Below, in pieces: positions 51,862-60,059 of a stretch of 64,000 nucleotides of DNA (position 1 is its first letter; every line of letters begins with the position of its first letter). Origin of the DNA: Chloroflexota bacterium (GTDB lineage: Bacteria; Chloroflexota; Dehalococcoidia; Lucifugimonadales; UBA2985); the NCBI GenBank assembly GCA_028877205.1, contig JAPPHY010000007.1, forward strand, positions 1-64,000. The letters are read 5' to 3'. A model generated the notes under the pieces. The model saw nothing but the letters and a program-made list of their open reading frames with translations, searched no databases and was not told where the DNA came from. A program made the position numbers and the translations under genes.

Positions 51862-53265
51862 ATGACATCCACCGACAGAGCAAGGACGCTGGGTGAGCTG
51901 AAGGCCAGCGGCTACCGCGTCGTCAGCGTCCGGGAAGAGATGAGGCGCAACCTCATCGACAAGATCAGGGCCAACGAGGAGCTGTTCCCGGGCATCGTCG
52001 GATACGAGGACACCGTCATCCCGGAGGTGGAGAACGCCATACTCGCCGGGCAGGACATCATTCTCCTGGGAGAGCGCGGGCAGGCCAAGTCCAGGCTCAT
52101 CCGCGCGCTGGTGGAGCTGCTTGACGACGAGATCCCATGCGTAGACGGCTGCGAGATCAACTGCAACCCTTTTGATCCCATCTGCCGCTCCTGCGACGAC
52201 CGGCTGTCAGATATGGGAGACGACCTGCCCGTGTGCTGGCTGGGACGCGACCGGCGCTACGCCGAAAAGCTGGCCACGCCGGACATCGCAGTCGCCGACC
52301 TCATCGGCGAGGTAGACCCCATCAAGGTTGCGGAAGGCCGCTACCTCTCCGACGAGCTCACCATCCACTACGGCCTGATCCCGCGAACCAACCGCGGCAT
52401 CTTCTCCATCAACGAGCTGCCGGACCTGGCGGAGCGGATTCAGGTCGGCCTCTTCAACCTGATGGAGGAGAAGGACGTTCAGATCAAGGGCTACCGCATC
52501 CGGCTGCCCCTGGACGTCTACCTGGTCGCCAGCGCCAACCCGGAGGACTACACCAACCGCGGCCGAATCATCACGCCGCTGAAGGATCGCTACGGGGCAC
52601 AGATTCGTACGCACTATCCGCGGCGCGCGGAGGAGGAGATCCGGATCATGGAGCAGGAGTCCTCCTCATTCTCGGACGTGGAGGACAGGCTGCTGGTGCC
52701 CGGCTACATGAAGGAGATCACGGCCGAGATCACGAGCCTCGCCCGCCGTAGCCCCGAAATCAACCAGCGCTCCGGCGTGAGCGTCAGGGTGTCCATCGCC
52801 AACTACGAGAGTTTGGTCAGCAACGCCTACCGCCGCAGCCTGCGCCAACAGGAGGAGATGGTGGTGCCTCGCATAAGCGACCTGGCGGCCATCATCCCCT
52901 CCACGATGGGCAAGATCGAGCTGGAGACGATGGAGGACGGCCGAGAGGGACGCGTCCTGGAGGACCTCACCAAGAGGGCGGTGCTCAACGTGTTCGGGCG
53001 CTACCTGGACGCCGACGAGCTGGAGGACATTGTTCTGGGGTTCGAAGAGGGGCTGGTGGTGGAGACAGGCGGCGACAGGCCGTCGTCGGAGTACGTGACG
53101 CTGCTTGCCGAGATAGAGGGCTTCGATGAGCCGTTGCGACGGCTGGGAGTCGACAACCGGCACGCGCTGGTCGCGTCGGGCATGGAGTTCATTCTGGAGG
53201 GGCTGCACCTGAAGCGGCGGCTCAACAAGGACCGCGTCGGCGGGCGATACCGCTACCGCGGGTGA
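51862..53265 (+). CDS. MoxR/ChlI-like AAA+ ATPase with cysteine-rich insert
   Basis: 467 aa. AAA+ of the magnesium-chelatase ChlI/MoxR clade: VIPEVENAILAGQDIILLGE followed by RGQAKSRLIRAL as Walker A variant (GERGQAKS), Walker B GIFSINELPDLAERIQVGLF, sensor 1 YLVASANPEDYTNRGRIITP. Between Walker A and B is an insert with six cysteines (CVDGCEINCNPFDPICRSC). These ATPases usually act with a VWA-domain partner, but none is encoded next to it here. Chaperone-like metal insertion or assembly is a family-level guess. Confidence 0.88.
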   Translation: MTSTDRARTLGELKASGYRVVSVREEMRRNLIDKIRANEELFPGIVGYEDTVIPEVENAILAGQDIILLGERGQAKSRLIRALVELLDDEIPCVDGCEINCNPFDPICRSCDDRLSDMGDDLPVCWLGRDRRYAEKLATPDIAVADLIGEVDPIKVAEGRYLSDELTIHYGLIPRTNRGIFSINELPDLAERIQVGLFNLMEEKDVQIKGYRIRLPLDVYLVASANPEDYTNRGRIITPLKDRYGAQIRTHYPRRAEEEIRIMEQESSSFSDVEDRLLVPGYMKEITAEITSLARRSPEINQRSGVSVRVSIANYESLVSNAYRRSLRQQEEMVVPRISDLAAIIPSTMGKIELETMEDGREGRVLEDLTKRAVLNVFGRYLDADELEDIVLGFEEGLVVETGGDRPSSEYVTLLAEIEGFDEPLRRLGVDNRHALVASGMEFILEGLHLKRRLNKDRVGGRYRYRG

Positions 53266-53315
53266 TGGGCGGGCTGACTGACGGCATCGAGGACAATTTC
53301 GCAAGGAGAGGTACC

Positions 53316-54260
53316 ATGACGGACAACCACGTGGAGAACGTGATAATCGTAGGCTCAGGGCCGGCGGGCGATACCGCCGCGCTATACGCCGCAAGAGCCG
53401 ACCTTCGGCCGCTGGTGATCGACGGGGCAACGCCCGGCGGTCAACTCACCATCACCACGGACGTGGAGAACTACCCCGGCTTCCCTGAGAGCGTCATGGG
53501 GCCTGACCTCATGATCAAGTTCAGGGAGCAGGCTGAGCGGTTCGGCACTCGCTACGTCACTGGCAGCGTGACCGCGGTGGACTTCTCGAGCCGCCCGTTC
53601 CGCCTTGAGGTGGACGAGGAGGACAGCTACTACGCGAAGACAGTCATCATATCGTCCGGCGCAACGGCGAGGCTGCTTGGCGTGCCGGGCGAGGCCGAGC
53701 TGATGGGACGCGGCGTTTCCGCCTGCGCCACCTGCGACGGCTTCTTCTTCCGCGACAAGGAGCTCATCGTGGTCGGCGGCGGCGACACTGCGATGGAGGA
53801 GTCCAACTTCCTCACCAAGTTCGCCTCCAAGGTCCATGTTGTGCACCGGCGCGACCAGCTTCGAGCCTCCAAAATCATGCAGGAACGCTCCTTCAACAAC
53901 CCGAAGATCGACTTCATCTGGGACACGGTGCTGGAGGAGATTCACGGCGTAGACGAGGGCGAGGTGAAGTCCGTCCGGCTGCGCAACGTCAAGACGGGCG
54001 AGGAGGTGAAGCGCCCCATCGACGGCGTGTTCATGGCCATAGGTCACAAGCCCAACACAGAGCCTTTCAAGGGCCATCTGGACATCAACGAGAACGGCTA
54101 CATCATTACCCACGACGGCACCAAGACCAGCGTACCCGGCGTGTTTGCCGGCGGCGATGTGCAGGACTGGGTGTACCGGCAGGCGGTGACCGCCGCGGGC
54201 ACAGGCTGCATGGCCGCAATGGACGCGGAGCACTTCCTGACGGCGAACGGGGAGATCTAG
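53316..54260 (+). CDS. trxB: Thioredoxin-disulfide reductase
   Basis: 314 aa from ATG at 53316 with AAGGAGAGG upstream. FAD site IIVGSGPAGDTAALYAARAD, redox CATC in GRGVSACATCDGFFFRDKEL, NADPH site VVGGGDTAMEESNFLTKFA and C-terminal FAD site GVFAGGDVQDWVYRQAVTAA. Reduces thioredoxin with NADPH. It follows the AAA+ gene by 50 bases and precedes hairpin repeats. Confidence 0.97.
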   Translation: MTDNHVENVIIVGSGPAGDTAALYAARADLRPLVIDGATPGGQLTITTDVENYPGFPESVMGPDLMIKFREQAERFGTRYVTGSVTAVDFSSRPFRLEVDEEDSYYAKTVIISSGATARLLGVPGEAELMGRGVSACATCDGFFFRDKELIVVGGGDTAMEESNFLTKFASKVHVVHRRDQLRASKIMQERSFNNPKIDFIWDTVLEEIHGVDEGEVKSVRLRNVKTGEEVKRPIDGVFMAIGHKPNTEPFKGHLDINENGYIITHDGTKTSVPGVFAGGDVQDWVYRQAVTAAGTGCMAAMDAEHFLTANGEI

Positions 54261-54331
54261 CGCTGCGCGCGGGCGTCTGAAGCGCCGCGGCAGGCACACG
54301 CCCACGAAAACCATTACGTGACCCTAACGTC

Positions 54332-54430
54332 CCTTCCCCCGCAAGCGGGGGAAGGTCAGGATGGGGGCAATGAGGCCGTTTGGTTACGCAAGAATCACCG
54401 CCATCTCAATCTTCCCCCTCAAGGGGGAAG
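54332..54430. repeat. Two GC-rich hairpin repeats
   Basis: CCTTCCCCCGC-AA-GCGGGGGAAGG (54332-54355) is a perfect 11-bp inverted repeat, and CTTCCCCCT-CA-AGGGGGAAG (54411-54430) repeats the motif. They lie after trxB and before pabB in the 228-base gap, and may terminate trxB transcription. The open frame running through them into pabB is not protein-like. Confidence 0.7.
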
Positions 54431-54488
54431 AGGCTCTTGGTGGCCGGCAAGTGAGTTGTACAAAGGTCTCCATATAGGTGCCCCCACA

Positions 54489-55916
54489 TTGAACGCTCAG
54501 CCGGTCACAAAGTCAGGCTCACCGACTCTGAGCCGCTCATTCGACTCGCTGCCGCATCCGGCGCGGCTCATGCCGGCCTTCCTCGGCATGCCGTATCCGG
54601 TCCTGCTGGACGGCGCAATGCCCGGCGCGGCCGGCAGCCGGTTCTCGTATCTCTCGGCCGACCCGTTCCTCGTCGTGCGAGCCCGCGGCCGGCGGGTGTC
54701 CCTGCTGCGGAACGGCGCGCTCGAAGAGGTGGACGGCGACCCATGGGCGGTGTTCCAGCAGCTGCTCCGTGACTACCGCATCGAGGTCATGCCCGGTCTA
54801 CCGCCCTTTCAGGGCGGCGTCATCGGCTACTGGGGCTACGACCTGGGCCGTCAACTGGAGCGCCTGCCCTCGCTGGCAGAGGACGATCTCAGCCTTCCGG
54901 AGCTGTACCTGGGCTTCTACGACTGGGTGCTGGCGCACGACGGAGATACCGGCGTCTCGTACCTCATATCCACCGGCCTGCCCGACGGCACGCAGAGGCG
55001 TGCGGAGCAGCGCGTGGCGGAGATCATGGACGTGCTGGCCTCCGCGCCTCGTTCAACGCCTGCGCCCGCGACCGAACCGGCTGCGTGTCCCGCGGAGCTG
55101 CGCTCCAACTTCTCGCGCGAATCGTACATGGCCGCCGTGAATCGCGTGAAGGCGTACCTGGCCGCCGGCGACGCCTACCAGGTGAACCTGTCGCAGCGAT
55201 TCCAGTCGCCGTACGCGGGCGACCCCTGGTCGCTGTACCTGCGGCTGCGCGAGGCCAATCCCGCGCCCTTCGCGGCGTACCTGGGCTTCCCGGAAGCGCA
55301 GGTGCTGAGCGCATCGCCGGAGGAGTTCCTGCGCCTTGACGGCGGCCGCGTCCGGGTGCGCCCCATCAAGGGTACCCGGCCAGTGGGCATGACTGACGAG
55401 GAAACGGCGGCACTGGCCGCGGAGCTGCTGGCGAGCGAGAAGGAGCGCGCCGAGAACGTCATGATAGTCGACCTGATACGCAACGACATCGGCCGCGTTT
55501 GCCGCGTTGGGTCGGTGGAGGTGCCCAGCCTGTTTGCCGTGGAGCAACACCCCACGGTGCTCCACCTCGTGTCCACCGTCACCGGCGAGCTGCGCCCGGG
55601 CGCGGACGCAATAGACCTGCTGCGGGCGTGCTTCCCGGGCGGCTCCGTGACGGGCGCGCCCAAGGTGCGCGCGATGGAGATCATCGAGGAGCTGGAGCCG
55701 GTGCGCCGCGGCGTCTACTGCGGCGCCATCGGCTACGTCTCCTTCAGCGGCGACATGGGCACGAGCATCGCCATTCGCACGCTGGTGCTCGCGGGCGGGC
55801 AGGCGTACCTGCAGGCGGGCGGAGGCATAGTCGCCGACTCGCAGCCGGAATCCGAATACGAGGAGACGCTGCACAAGGCGAGGGGGCTCCGCATGGCCCT
55901 GGAGCGCAATGGCTGA
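54489..55916 (+). CDS. pabB: Aminodeoxychorismate synthase component I
   Basis: About 475 aa from a TTG at 54489; the start is uncertain because longer frames cross hairpin repeats, and the ATG at 54570 would trim conserved residues. Chorismate-binding enzyme: SRFSYLSADPFLVV, GVIGYWGYDLGRQLERLP, AAGDAYQVNLSQRFQSPYAG, LSASPEEFLRLDGGRVRVRP then IKGTRP, DLIRNDIGRVCRVGSVEVPS, and GAPKVRAMEIIEELEP. The PIKGTRP form favours ADC synthase over anthranilate synthase. It overlaps pabC by 8 bases; no pabA glutaminase gene is adjacent. Confidence 0.92.
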   Translation: MNAQPVTKSGSPTLSRSFDSLPHPARLMPAFLGMPYPVLLDGAMPGAAGSRFSYLSADPFLVVRARGRRVSLLRNGALEEVDGDPWAVFQQLLRDYRIEVMPGLPPFQGGVIGYWGYDLGRQLERLPSLAEDDLSLPELYLGFYDWVLAHDGDTGVSYLISTGLPDGTQRRAEQRVAEIMDVLASAPRSTPAPATEPAACPAELRSNFSRESYMAAVNRVKAYLAAGDAYQVNLSQRFQSPYAGDPWSLYLRLREANPAPFAAYLGFPEAQVLSASPEEFLRLDGGRVRVRPIKGTRPVGMTDEETAALAAELLASEKERAENVMIVDLIRNDIGRVCRVGSVEVPSLFAVEQHPTVLHLVSTVTGELRPGADAIDLLRACFPGGSVTGAPKVRAMEIIEELEPVRRGVYCGAIGYVSFSGDMGTSIAIRTLVLAGGQAYLQAGGGIVADSQPESEYEETLHKARGLRMALERNG

Positions 55917-56781
55917 CGCCGACGCGCTCATGTACGCGAACGGGGAGTTCGTGAGCGAGGCGGAGGCAACAATCTCCCCGCTCGACCGCGGCTTCACGCT
56001 TGCGGACGGCCTGTTCGAGACGATGGTGGCCGCAGGCGTCAGGGTGTTCCGAATCGAGGACCACCTCGCCCGCATGCGCCGCGGCGCCGACCTGCTCCAG
56101 CTGCCCATGCCGGTCGCGGAGGAACTGGCAGCGATCGTCGAGGAGTGCCTGAGGTGCCGCGGCCTGCCGCTGTCGGTGGTGAGGCTCACGCTGAGCCGGG
56201 GCGTGGACACGGGACGCGGGCTGAATGCGCCCGCCGCGCTGGACCCGAGCGTGGTCGTGCGCGTCACGCCGTGGGCCGGTCCGTCCGCGACCTCGCCGGC
56301 GGGCAGAACGCTCATGACCTCGTCGCTGGCGCGCAACGACCGCTCTCCGTTATCGAGAGTGAAGGCGCTTGCGTACGTGGATGGCGTGGTGGCGCGGCTG
56401 GAGGCACAGCGCGCGGGCGCCGACGATGCCCTGATGTGCAACACGCGCGGCCTCGTCGCGGGCGCAACGTCGAGCAACATCTTCGCGGTGATCAGCGGCG
56501 TACTGGTCACGCCGCCGGTGGCTGACGGCGCGCTGCCCGGCATATCGAGGCTGACGCTGCTTGAGGAGGCCAGCCGCCTGGGCGTGGCCTGCGAGGAGCG
56601 GTCGCTGACGGCTGAGGAAGTGGCCGCGGCTGACGAGGCGCTGCTATCGAACGTGGTGCAGGGGCCGTTGCCGGTCGCGTCGGTAGACGGAACAGGACTG
56701 CGCGGCGGAGCGCCGGGCGCGTTGACGTGGCGGTTGTTCGAGGCGTACTGGGCGCGCGTGAGGTGGGAGGTAGGGGGATGA
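55909..56781 (+). CDS. pabC: Aminotransferase class IV, probable 4-amino-4-deoxychorismate lyase
   Basis: 290 aa. Fold-type IV PLP enzyme: ADALMYANGEFVSEAEATIS, PLDRGFTLADGLFETM, PLSRVKALAYVDGVVARLEA with the PLP lysine, and GLVAGATSSNIFAVISGVLV. Overlap with pabB supports the pabC role, making p-aminobenzoate for folate. D-amino-acid or branched-chain aminotransferase activity cannot be excluded from sequence alone. Confidence 0.9.
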   Translation: MADADALMYANGEFVSEAEATISPLDRGFTLADGLFETMVAAGVRVFRIEDHLARMRRGADLLQLPMPVAEELAAIVEECLRCRGLPLSVVRLTLSRGVDTGRGLNAPAALDPSVVVRVTPWAGPSATSPAGRTLMTSSLARNDRSPLSRVKALAYVDGVVARLEAQRAGADDALMCNTRGLVAGATSSNIFAVISGVLVTPPVADGALPGISRLTLLEEASRLGVACEERSLTAEEVAAADEALLSNVVQGPLPVASVDGTGLRGGAPGALTWRLFEAYWARVRWEVGG

Positions 56782-56797
56782 GGGGACCAACCCGCCG

Positions 56798-57046
56798 CTA
56801 CGCCTGCGGGACGGCTGGCGCAGCTAGCATCCCCTCGAGGATGTTCTGCAGCGCCATCGAGTGGCTGCAGAACCCGCGGCCTGCGTAGAAGTCGCAGCTG
56901 CACTTCAGGTTGCCGTCGCTGTACTCCAGTCGGTGATCGTCGTTCTCGCCCTTAAAGTCGGCCACGAAGCTGTCGAAGGTCACCCGGCCCTTCTCCTCTG
57001 CATACCTCTTGGCCTTCTCTATCTTGCCGATCACGCTAGAGTACAT
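56798..57046 (-). CDS. SWIM zinc-finger protein
   Basis: 82 aa. Contains the SWIM motif CxCx(n)CxH: LKCSCDFYAGRGFCSHSMAL. N-terminal residues 1-45 are helical and basic (KIEKAKRYAEEKGRVTFDSF). Such fingers bind DNA or proteins; here the domain forms nearly the whole protein. Function unknown. Confidence 0.85.
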   Translation of the reverse strand: MYSSVIGKIEKAKRYAEEKGRVTFDSFVADFKGENDDHRLEYSDGNLKCSCDFYAGRGFCSHSMALQNILEGMLAAPAVPQA

Positions 57047-57177
57047 GCACGCCCTCCTCTTGCAGCTCAGACTTCAGTTCAATTCTACGCCGCAGCGCAT
57101 TCAGGGTCAATCACTGCCGCCGGCAAAGGTGCGCGACCATCCCGCGGCGCAGGTACACGTTCCGCGCCATGCTGTGC

Positions 57178-57183
57178 TATAAT
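57178..57183 (+). promoter_or_regulatory. -10 box of the 57233 gene
   Basis: Perfect TATAAT 50 bases before the ATG. No good -35 at the proper distance, so tentative. Confidence 0.4.
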
Positions 57184-57232
57184 TCACGATGCTTCCAGTC
57201 GATAGCGGAAGGAGGCGGCCGAGCGCCCCGTC

Positions 57233-58237
57233 ATGACCACACTATACGTAGCATCGGACAGGCCTCGGGCGGGCAAGACCGCCGTGAGCGCCACCCTGGC
57301 GCGGCGCCTGAGGCAGGACGGCCGGCAGGTGGCCGCATTCAAGCCGTTCCACTCTCCCGCGAACGACGGCGATTCCGACCCTGACGCCGCCATCCTTGCG
57401 GCCGCCGCGGGCGCGACCGCCCCGGGCGATGCGTGGCCTCTGGCCATGAGCCCGGATGCTGAACCGGACGTGGCGCGCGCGGTGGGAGCATTCCGCGAGG
57501 CAACCGCAGGCGCCGATGTCGCCATCGTCGAGGGGCTGAGCGGCTTCGACGACGTTTCCAGACGCCTGGCGCGCGAGATGGACGCGACCGTCATCGCGGT
57601 CATCGCGTACCGCGACGGCCTGGGCGTGGACGAGGCCAGGGCCGCCAGGCAGCTGTTCGGCGAGAGGCTGGCAGGCGTGGTCATCAACGGCGTCACCCGG
57701 TACAAGACCCGCGAGGTGAGCGAGAAGCTGGCGCCGCGCGTCGATTCGCAGAGCGTGAGGGTGCTGGCCACGATCCCGGAGGACCGGCGGCTGCTGGGCG
57801 TCACGGCAGGCCAGATCGCCGATCACCTTGGAGGCCGCTTCCTGAGCTGGGAGGAGAAGCGCGACAACTTCGTGGAGCGCTACATAATCGGAGGCATGGT
57901 GCTGGACTGGGGCGTGCTCTACTTCCAGCAGTTTGACAACAAGGCCGTCATTGTTAGGGGCAACCGGCCGGACCTACAGATGGCAACTCTAAGGACGCCC
58001 ACTGCCTGCATAGTGCTGACGGGCGGCCACCCTCCCATCCAGTACGTGAGCTACGAGGCGGATGAAGAAGAGGTGCCCCTCATCCAGGTGGACACCGACA
58101 CACTGGAAACCGCCGCCGCGCTGGAGTCGCTGCAGGAGCGGACGCAGTTCGACCATCCGCTGAAGCACGAGCAGTTCCGCGAGCTGATGTCACGCCACGC
58201 CGACTGGGACGCGCTGCTCGGCGCGATTGCCGGCTAG
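57233..58237 (+). CDS. AAA_26/DRTGG-domain protein (phosphotransacetylase N-terminal-like)
   Basis: 334 aa. The N-terminal P-loop domain resembles dethiobiotin synthetase and the regulatory part of long Pta: TTLYVASDRPRAGKTAVSAT (P-loop with RPRAGKT), VAAFKPFHSPA, VAIVEGLSGFDDVSRRLARE. The second part (residues about 215-330) is a DRTGG domain (YIIGGMVLDWGVLYFQQFDN, ACIVLTGGHPPIQYVSYEAD). The phosphotransacetylase catalytic domain is absent, as in several standalone regulators. Possibly nucleotide-sensing; not proven. Confidence 0.85.
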   Translation: MTTLYVASDRPRAGKTAVSATLARRLRQDGRQVAAFKPFHSPANDGDSDPDAAILAAAAGATAPGDAWPLAMSPDAEPDVARAVGAFREATAGADVAIVEGLSGFDDVSRRLAREMDATVIAVIAYRDGLGVDEARAARQLFGERLAGVVINGVTRYKTREVSEKLAPRVDSQSVRVLATIPEDRRLLGVTAGQIADHLGGRFLSWEEKRDNFVERYIIGGMVLDWGVLYFQQFDNKAVIVRGNRPDLQMATLRTPTACIVLTGGHPPIQYVSYEADEEEVPLIQVDTDTLETAAALESLQERTQFDHPLKHEQFRELMSRHADWDALLGAIAG

Positions 58238-58243
58238 AGCTCG

Positions 58244-58681
58244 CTACGTCACCGGCGGGGTCGCCGCCGATTCACTCTGGCTGCCCACCCACACCTCGCC
58301 GCCCTGGAACACCTCCTTCTTCCAGATGGGCACCATCGTCTTGATGCGGTCCAGCATGTACGCGGACGCCTCAAGCGCCTCCTTGCGATGCGGCGACCCG
58401 ATCGCCACCACCAGGCTGATCTCGCCGACGTCCACCCGGCCCACGCGATGGGCTATGGCCACATCCTCGATCGCCCACCGCTCCCGAATCTCGTCCACGA
58501 TCTGCTGCAGCATGTTCTCGGCCATCGGCTGGTAGGCCTCGTACTCCAGGTGGTCGACGTCCCGGCCCTCGAACAGGTCGCGGGTGGTGCCCAGGAAGGT
58601 GACCACGGCGCCGTTGGACGGCTTGCGCACGAGCTCCGTGACCTCATGCGGGTTCAGGGCATCGGGCGTTATTCGTATCAT
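58244..58681 (-). CDS. moaE: Molybdopterin synthase catalytic subunit
   Basis: 145 aa. Large subunit of MPT synthase: NGAVVTFLGTTRDLFEGRDV, LEYEAYQPMAENML, VGRVDVGEISLVVAIGSPHR then KEAL, and IWKKEVFQGGEVWVGSQ with the catalytic lysine pair (WKKE). The start overlaps the moaD stop as ATGA, so the two subunits are made together. Confidence 0.96.
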   Translation of the reverse strand: MIRITPDALNPHEVTELVRKPSNGAVVTFLGTTRDLFEGRDVDHLEYEAYQPMAENMLQQIVDEIRERWAIEDVAIAHRVGRVDVGEISLVVAIGSPHRKEALEASAYMLDRIKTMVPIWKKEVFQGGEVWVGSQSESAATPPVT

Positions 58682-58926
58682 CTCTCACCTCCGCTGACGG
58701 GCGGAATGAATGCGACCTCGTCGCCGTCTTGCAGGACGGCCTCGTCACTCACGTACTCGGAGTTGACGGCTATGAGCACCGGGGCCTCCGCCGGCAGCGA
58801 GGGGAACTCGCTCCGCAGGTGTACGAGCAGCTGTGCAGGCGAGGAGCCTTCCGGCAGCTCCACCTCCGTGTGTGAGACGCCGGCCCTCTCTCGATACATT
58901 GCGAAGAAGCGCACCGCAACCCTCAT
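58678..58926 (-). CDS. moaD: Molybdopterin synthase sulfur carrier subunit
   Basis: 82 aa from ATG at 58926 with GGAGGG upstream; earlier Met adds a non-conserved tail. Ubiquitin-fold: MRVAVRFFAMYRERAGVSHT, LLVHLRSEFPSL, DGDEVAFIPPVSGG. MoaD normally ends in free Gly-Gly to carry thiocarboxylate. Here Glu-Arg follows (SGGER, then TGA), so the tail would need trimming before activation. Confidence 0.93.
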   Translation of the reverse strand: MRVAVRFFAMYRERAGVSHTEVELPEGSSPAQLLVHLRSEFPSLPAEAPVLIAVNSEYVSDEAVLQDGDEVAFIPPVSGGER

Positions 58927-58998
58927 GCCTGACCCTCCGAGCCGCTCATCGGCCCAAGTATACATCCCGCGGGGAGTGGCGGGAAAGGGCGCCCACTC

Positions 58999-59037
58999 CT
59001 CCGCTCACCCTGAGCCCGTCGAAGGGAGTGAGCGGAG
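58999..59037. repeat. Dispersed palindromic repeat unit
   Basis: CTCCGCTCACCCTGAGCCCG, then TCGAAGGGAGTGAGCGGAG. Nearly identical to 11562-11598, with CTCCGCTCA/TGAGCGGAG inverted ends. Lies between moaD and the small genes downstream. Confidence 0.7.
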
Positions 59038-59055
59038 ATAGAAGAATCACGCCCC

Positions 59056-59283
59056 TCAGGACACCCTGTCTATGGTCACCGCGGGGAGGTACAGCCTCAC
59101 GTCCGCGCTGAAGCCGGACGCCTGCTCGAAGTGAGGGAACAGAAACTCCAGGCTGCGCCGCTCGCCGCGCACCTCACGGCTGGAGGCACCACCGTAGTAC
59201 CGGCCGGCGAGGTCGACCAGCGCCGGGTCCAGCTCGCGGGAGCCCTGCTCATCGCTGTAGGAGACCTCGACGAAGTGGGTCAA
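59056..59283 (-). CDS. Hypothetical protein
   Basis: 75 aa. Begins MTHFVEVSYSDEQGSRELDP and ends SADVRLYLPAVTIDRVS; a beta-rich small protein with no family I recognise. It follows the 55-residue membrane protein gene after 34 bases on the same strand, so they may be one unit. No signal peptide or membrane segment. Confidence 0.55.
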   Translation of the reverse strand: MTHFVEVSYSDEQGSRELDPALVDLAGRYYGGASSREVRGERRSLEFLFPHFEQASGFSADVRLYLPAVTIDRVS

Positions 59284-59317
59284 GTCGTGCGCTCCATCAG
59301 TGAAAGGCGTACGCGGG

Positions 59318-59485
59318 TCAGGCTCGCCTCGACATGCGCCGGTAGAGCGCGTAGAGCAGGTGCGGAGCGACCAGGAGCACCCAGAAGGTCAGCACTCCCA
59401 CCCACCACTCGATTGCGATCCCGGCGGCAAACCCCGAGGGGAATGCGACCCAGAACCACCATTTTCCGAAGCTACGCGGCAGCAT
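59318..59485 (-). CDS. Small tryptophan-rich membrane protein
   Basis: 55 aa, MLPRSFGKWWFWVAFPSGFA at the start, then two hydrophobic segments (FWVAFPSGFAAGIAIEWW and VGVLTFWVLLVAPHLLYALY) and a basic end MSRRA. Eight-percent-plus tryptophan and a positive-inside C-terminus point to a two-helix membrane peptide. The ribosome-binding site is weak. Its start region lies next to the 59489-59528 repeat. Function unknown. Confidence 0.5.
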   Translation of the reverse strand: MLPRSFGKWWFWVAFPSGFAAGIAIEWWVGVLTFWVLLVAPHLLYALYRRMSRRA

Positions 59486-59488
59486 GGC

Positions 59489-59528
59489 GCAATGATACGC
59501 CTGAGGCTGCGTCTCGGCAAGCGCGGCC
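59489..59528. repeat. Direct repeat A, right boundary of cassette 1
   Basis: GCAATGATACGCCTGAGGCT-GCGTCTCGGCAAGCGCGGCC. It matches 61411-61450 at 35 or so of 40 positions. It contains the 14-base core CTCGGCAAGCGCGG also present at 61435 and 63662, but none of the thrS coding end. Confidence 0.75.
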
Positions 59529-59555
59529 TAGCACAGATCAAGACTTAAGCGGAAT

Positions 59556-59990
59556 TCAGCTGTAGTTGGACTTCCCAACTGCGTCGCGCTGATGGCGGAG
59601 GAACTCCAATAGGACATTCGTGCCCTCATCCAGCAGACACTCCCAAATCACGAACACTGACCACCCCAATTCGTGCAGTCTGCACTGATTCAGGGCGTCT
59701 CGCTGTACGTTACCGTCGAGCTTTTGGTTCCAGAATTCACGATTGGAGGCTGGCCTAGTCTGTCCCTTGCGGCAACTGTGACCATGCCAGAAACAGCCCT
59801 GGACTAGCACTGCCGTCTTGTAGCGCCGGAGTACCAAGTCCGGTGCCCCGGGTAATCTGCGCACGTTTAGTCGGTACCGAAACCCTGAGTTCCATACCGC
59901 TCTTCTGACATACGACTCTGCCGACGTGCCTCGGTTCCTTACGCGGGACATGAGAGCCGAGCGTTCATCTTTGGTCAGTAAGTCAGGCAT
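59556..59990 (-). CDS. vsr: Very short patch repair (Vsr) endonuclease
   Basis: 144 aa from Met at 59990 (MPDLLTKDERSALMSRVRNR); an earlier Met at 60023 adds 11 residues. Vsr family: SAESYVRRAVWNSGFRYRLN, PGAPDLVLRRYKTAVLVQGC then FWHGHSCRKG with the metal-binding D and H residues, NREFWNQKLDGNVQRDALNQ and WECLL. It nicks T:G mismatches that arise when 5-methylcytosine deaminates, so it fits the cytosine-C5 methyltransferase gene just upstream. AT-richer than the genome average. Confidence 0.93.
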   Translation of the reverse strand: MPDLLTKDERSALMSRVRNRGTSAESYVRRAVWNSGFRYRLNVRRLPGAPDLVLRRYKTAVLVQGCFWHGHSCRKGQTRPASNREFWNQKLDGNVQRDALNQCRLHELGWSVFVIWECLLDEGTNVLLEFLRHQRDAVGKSNYS

Positions 59991-60059
59991 TGCCCTGTAG
60001 CGTCGCGGCAGACGCTCCGGCAAGACTCGCAGCGAATAGACGGTAGATCAAATCTCCTT

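Noticed and set aside
54318-54488. N-terminal extension of pabB
   Set aside because: The frame crosses two perfect hairpin repeats and reads as Pro/Gly-rich sequence unlike PabB.
55053-56903. 616-codon minus-strand frame over pabB and pabC
   Set aside because: Antisense shadow of two well-supported enzymes; composition is Arg/Ala/Ser-rich.
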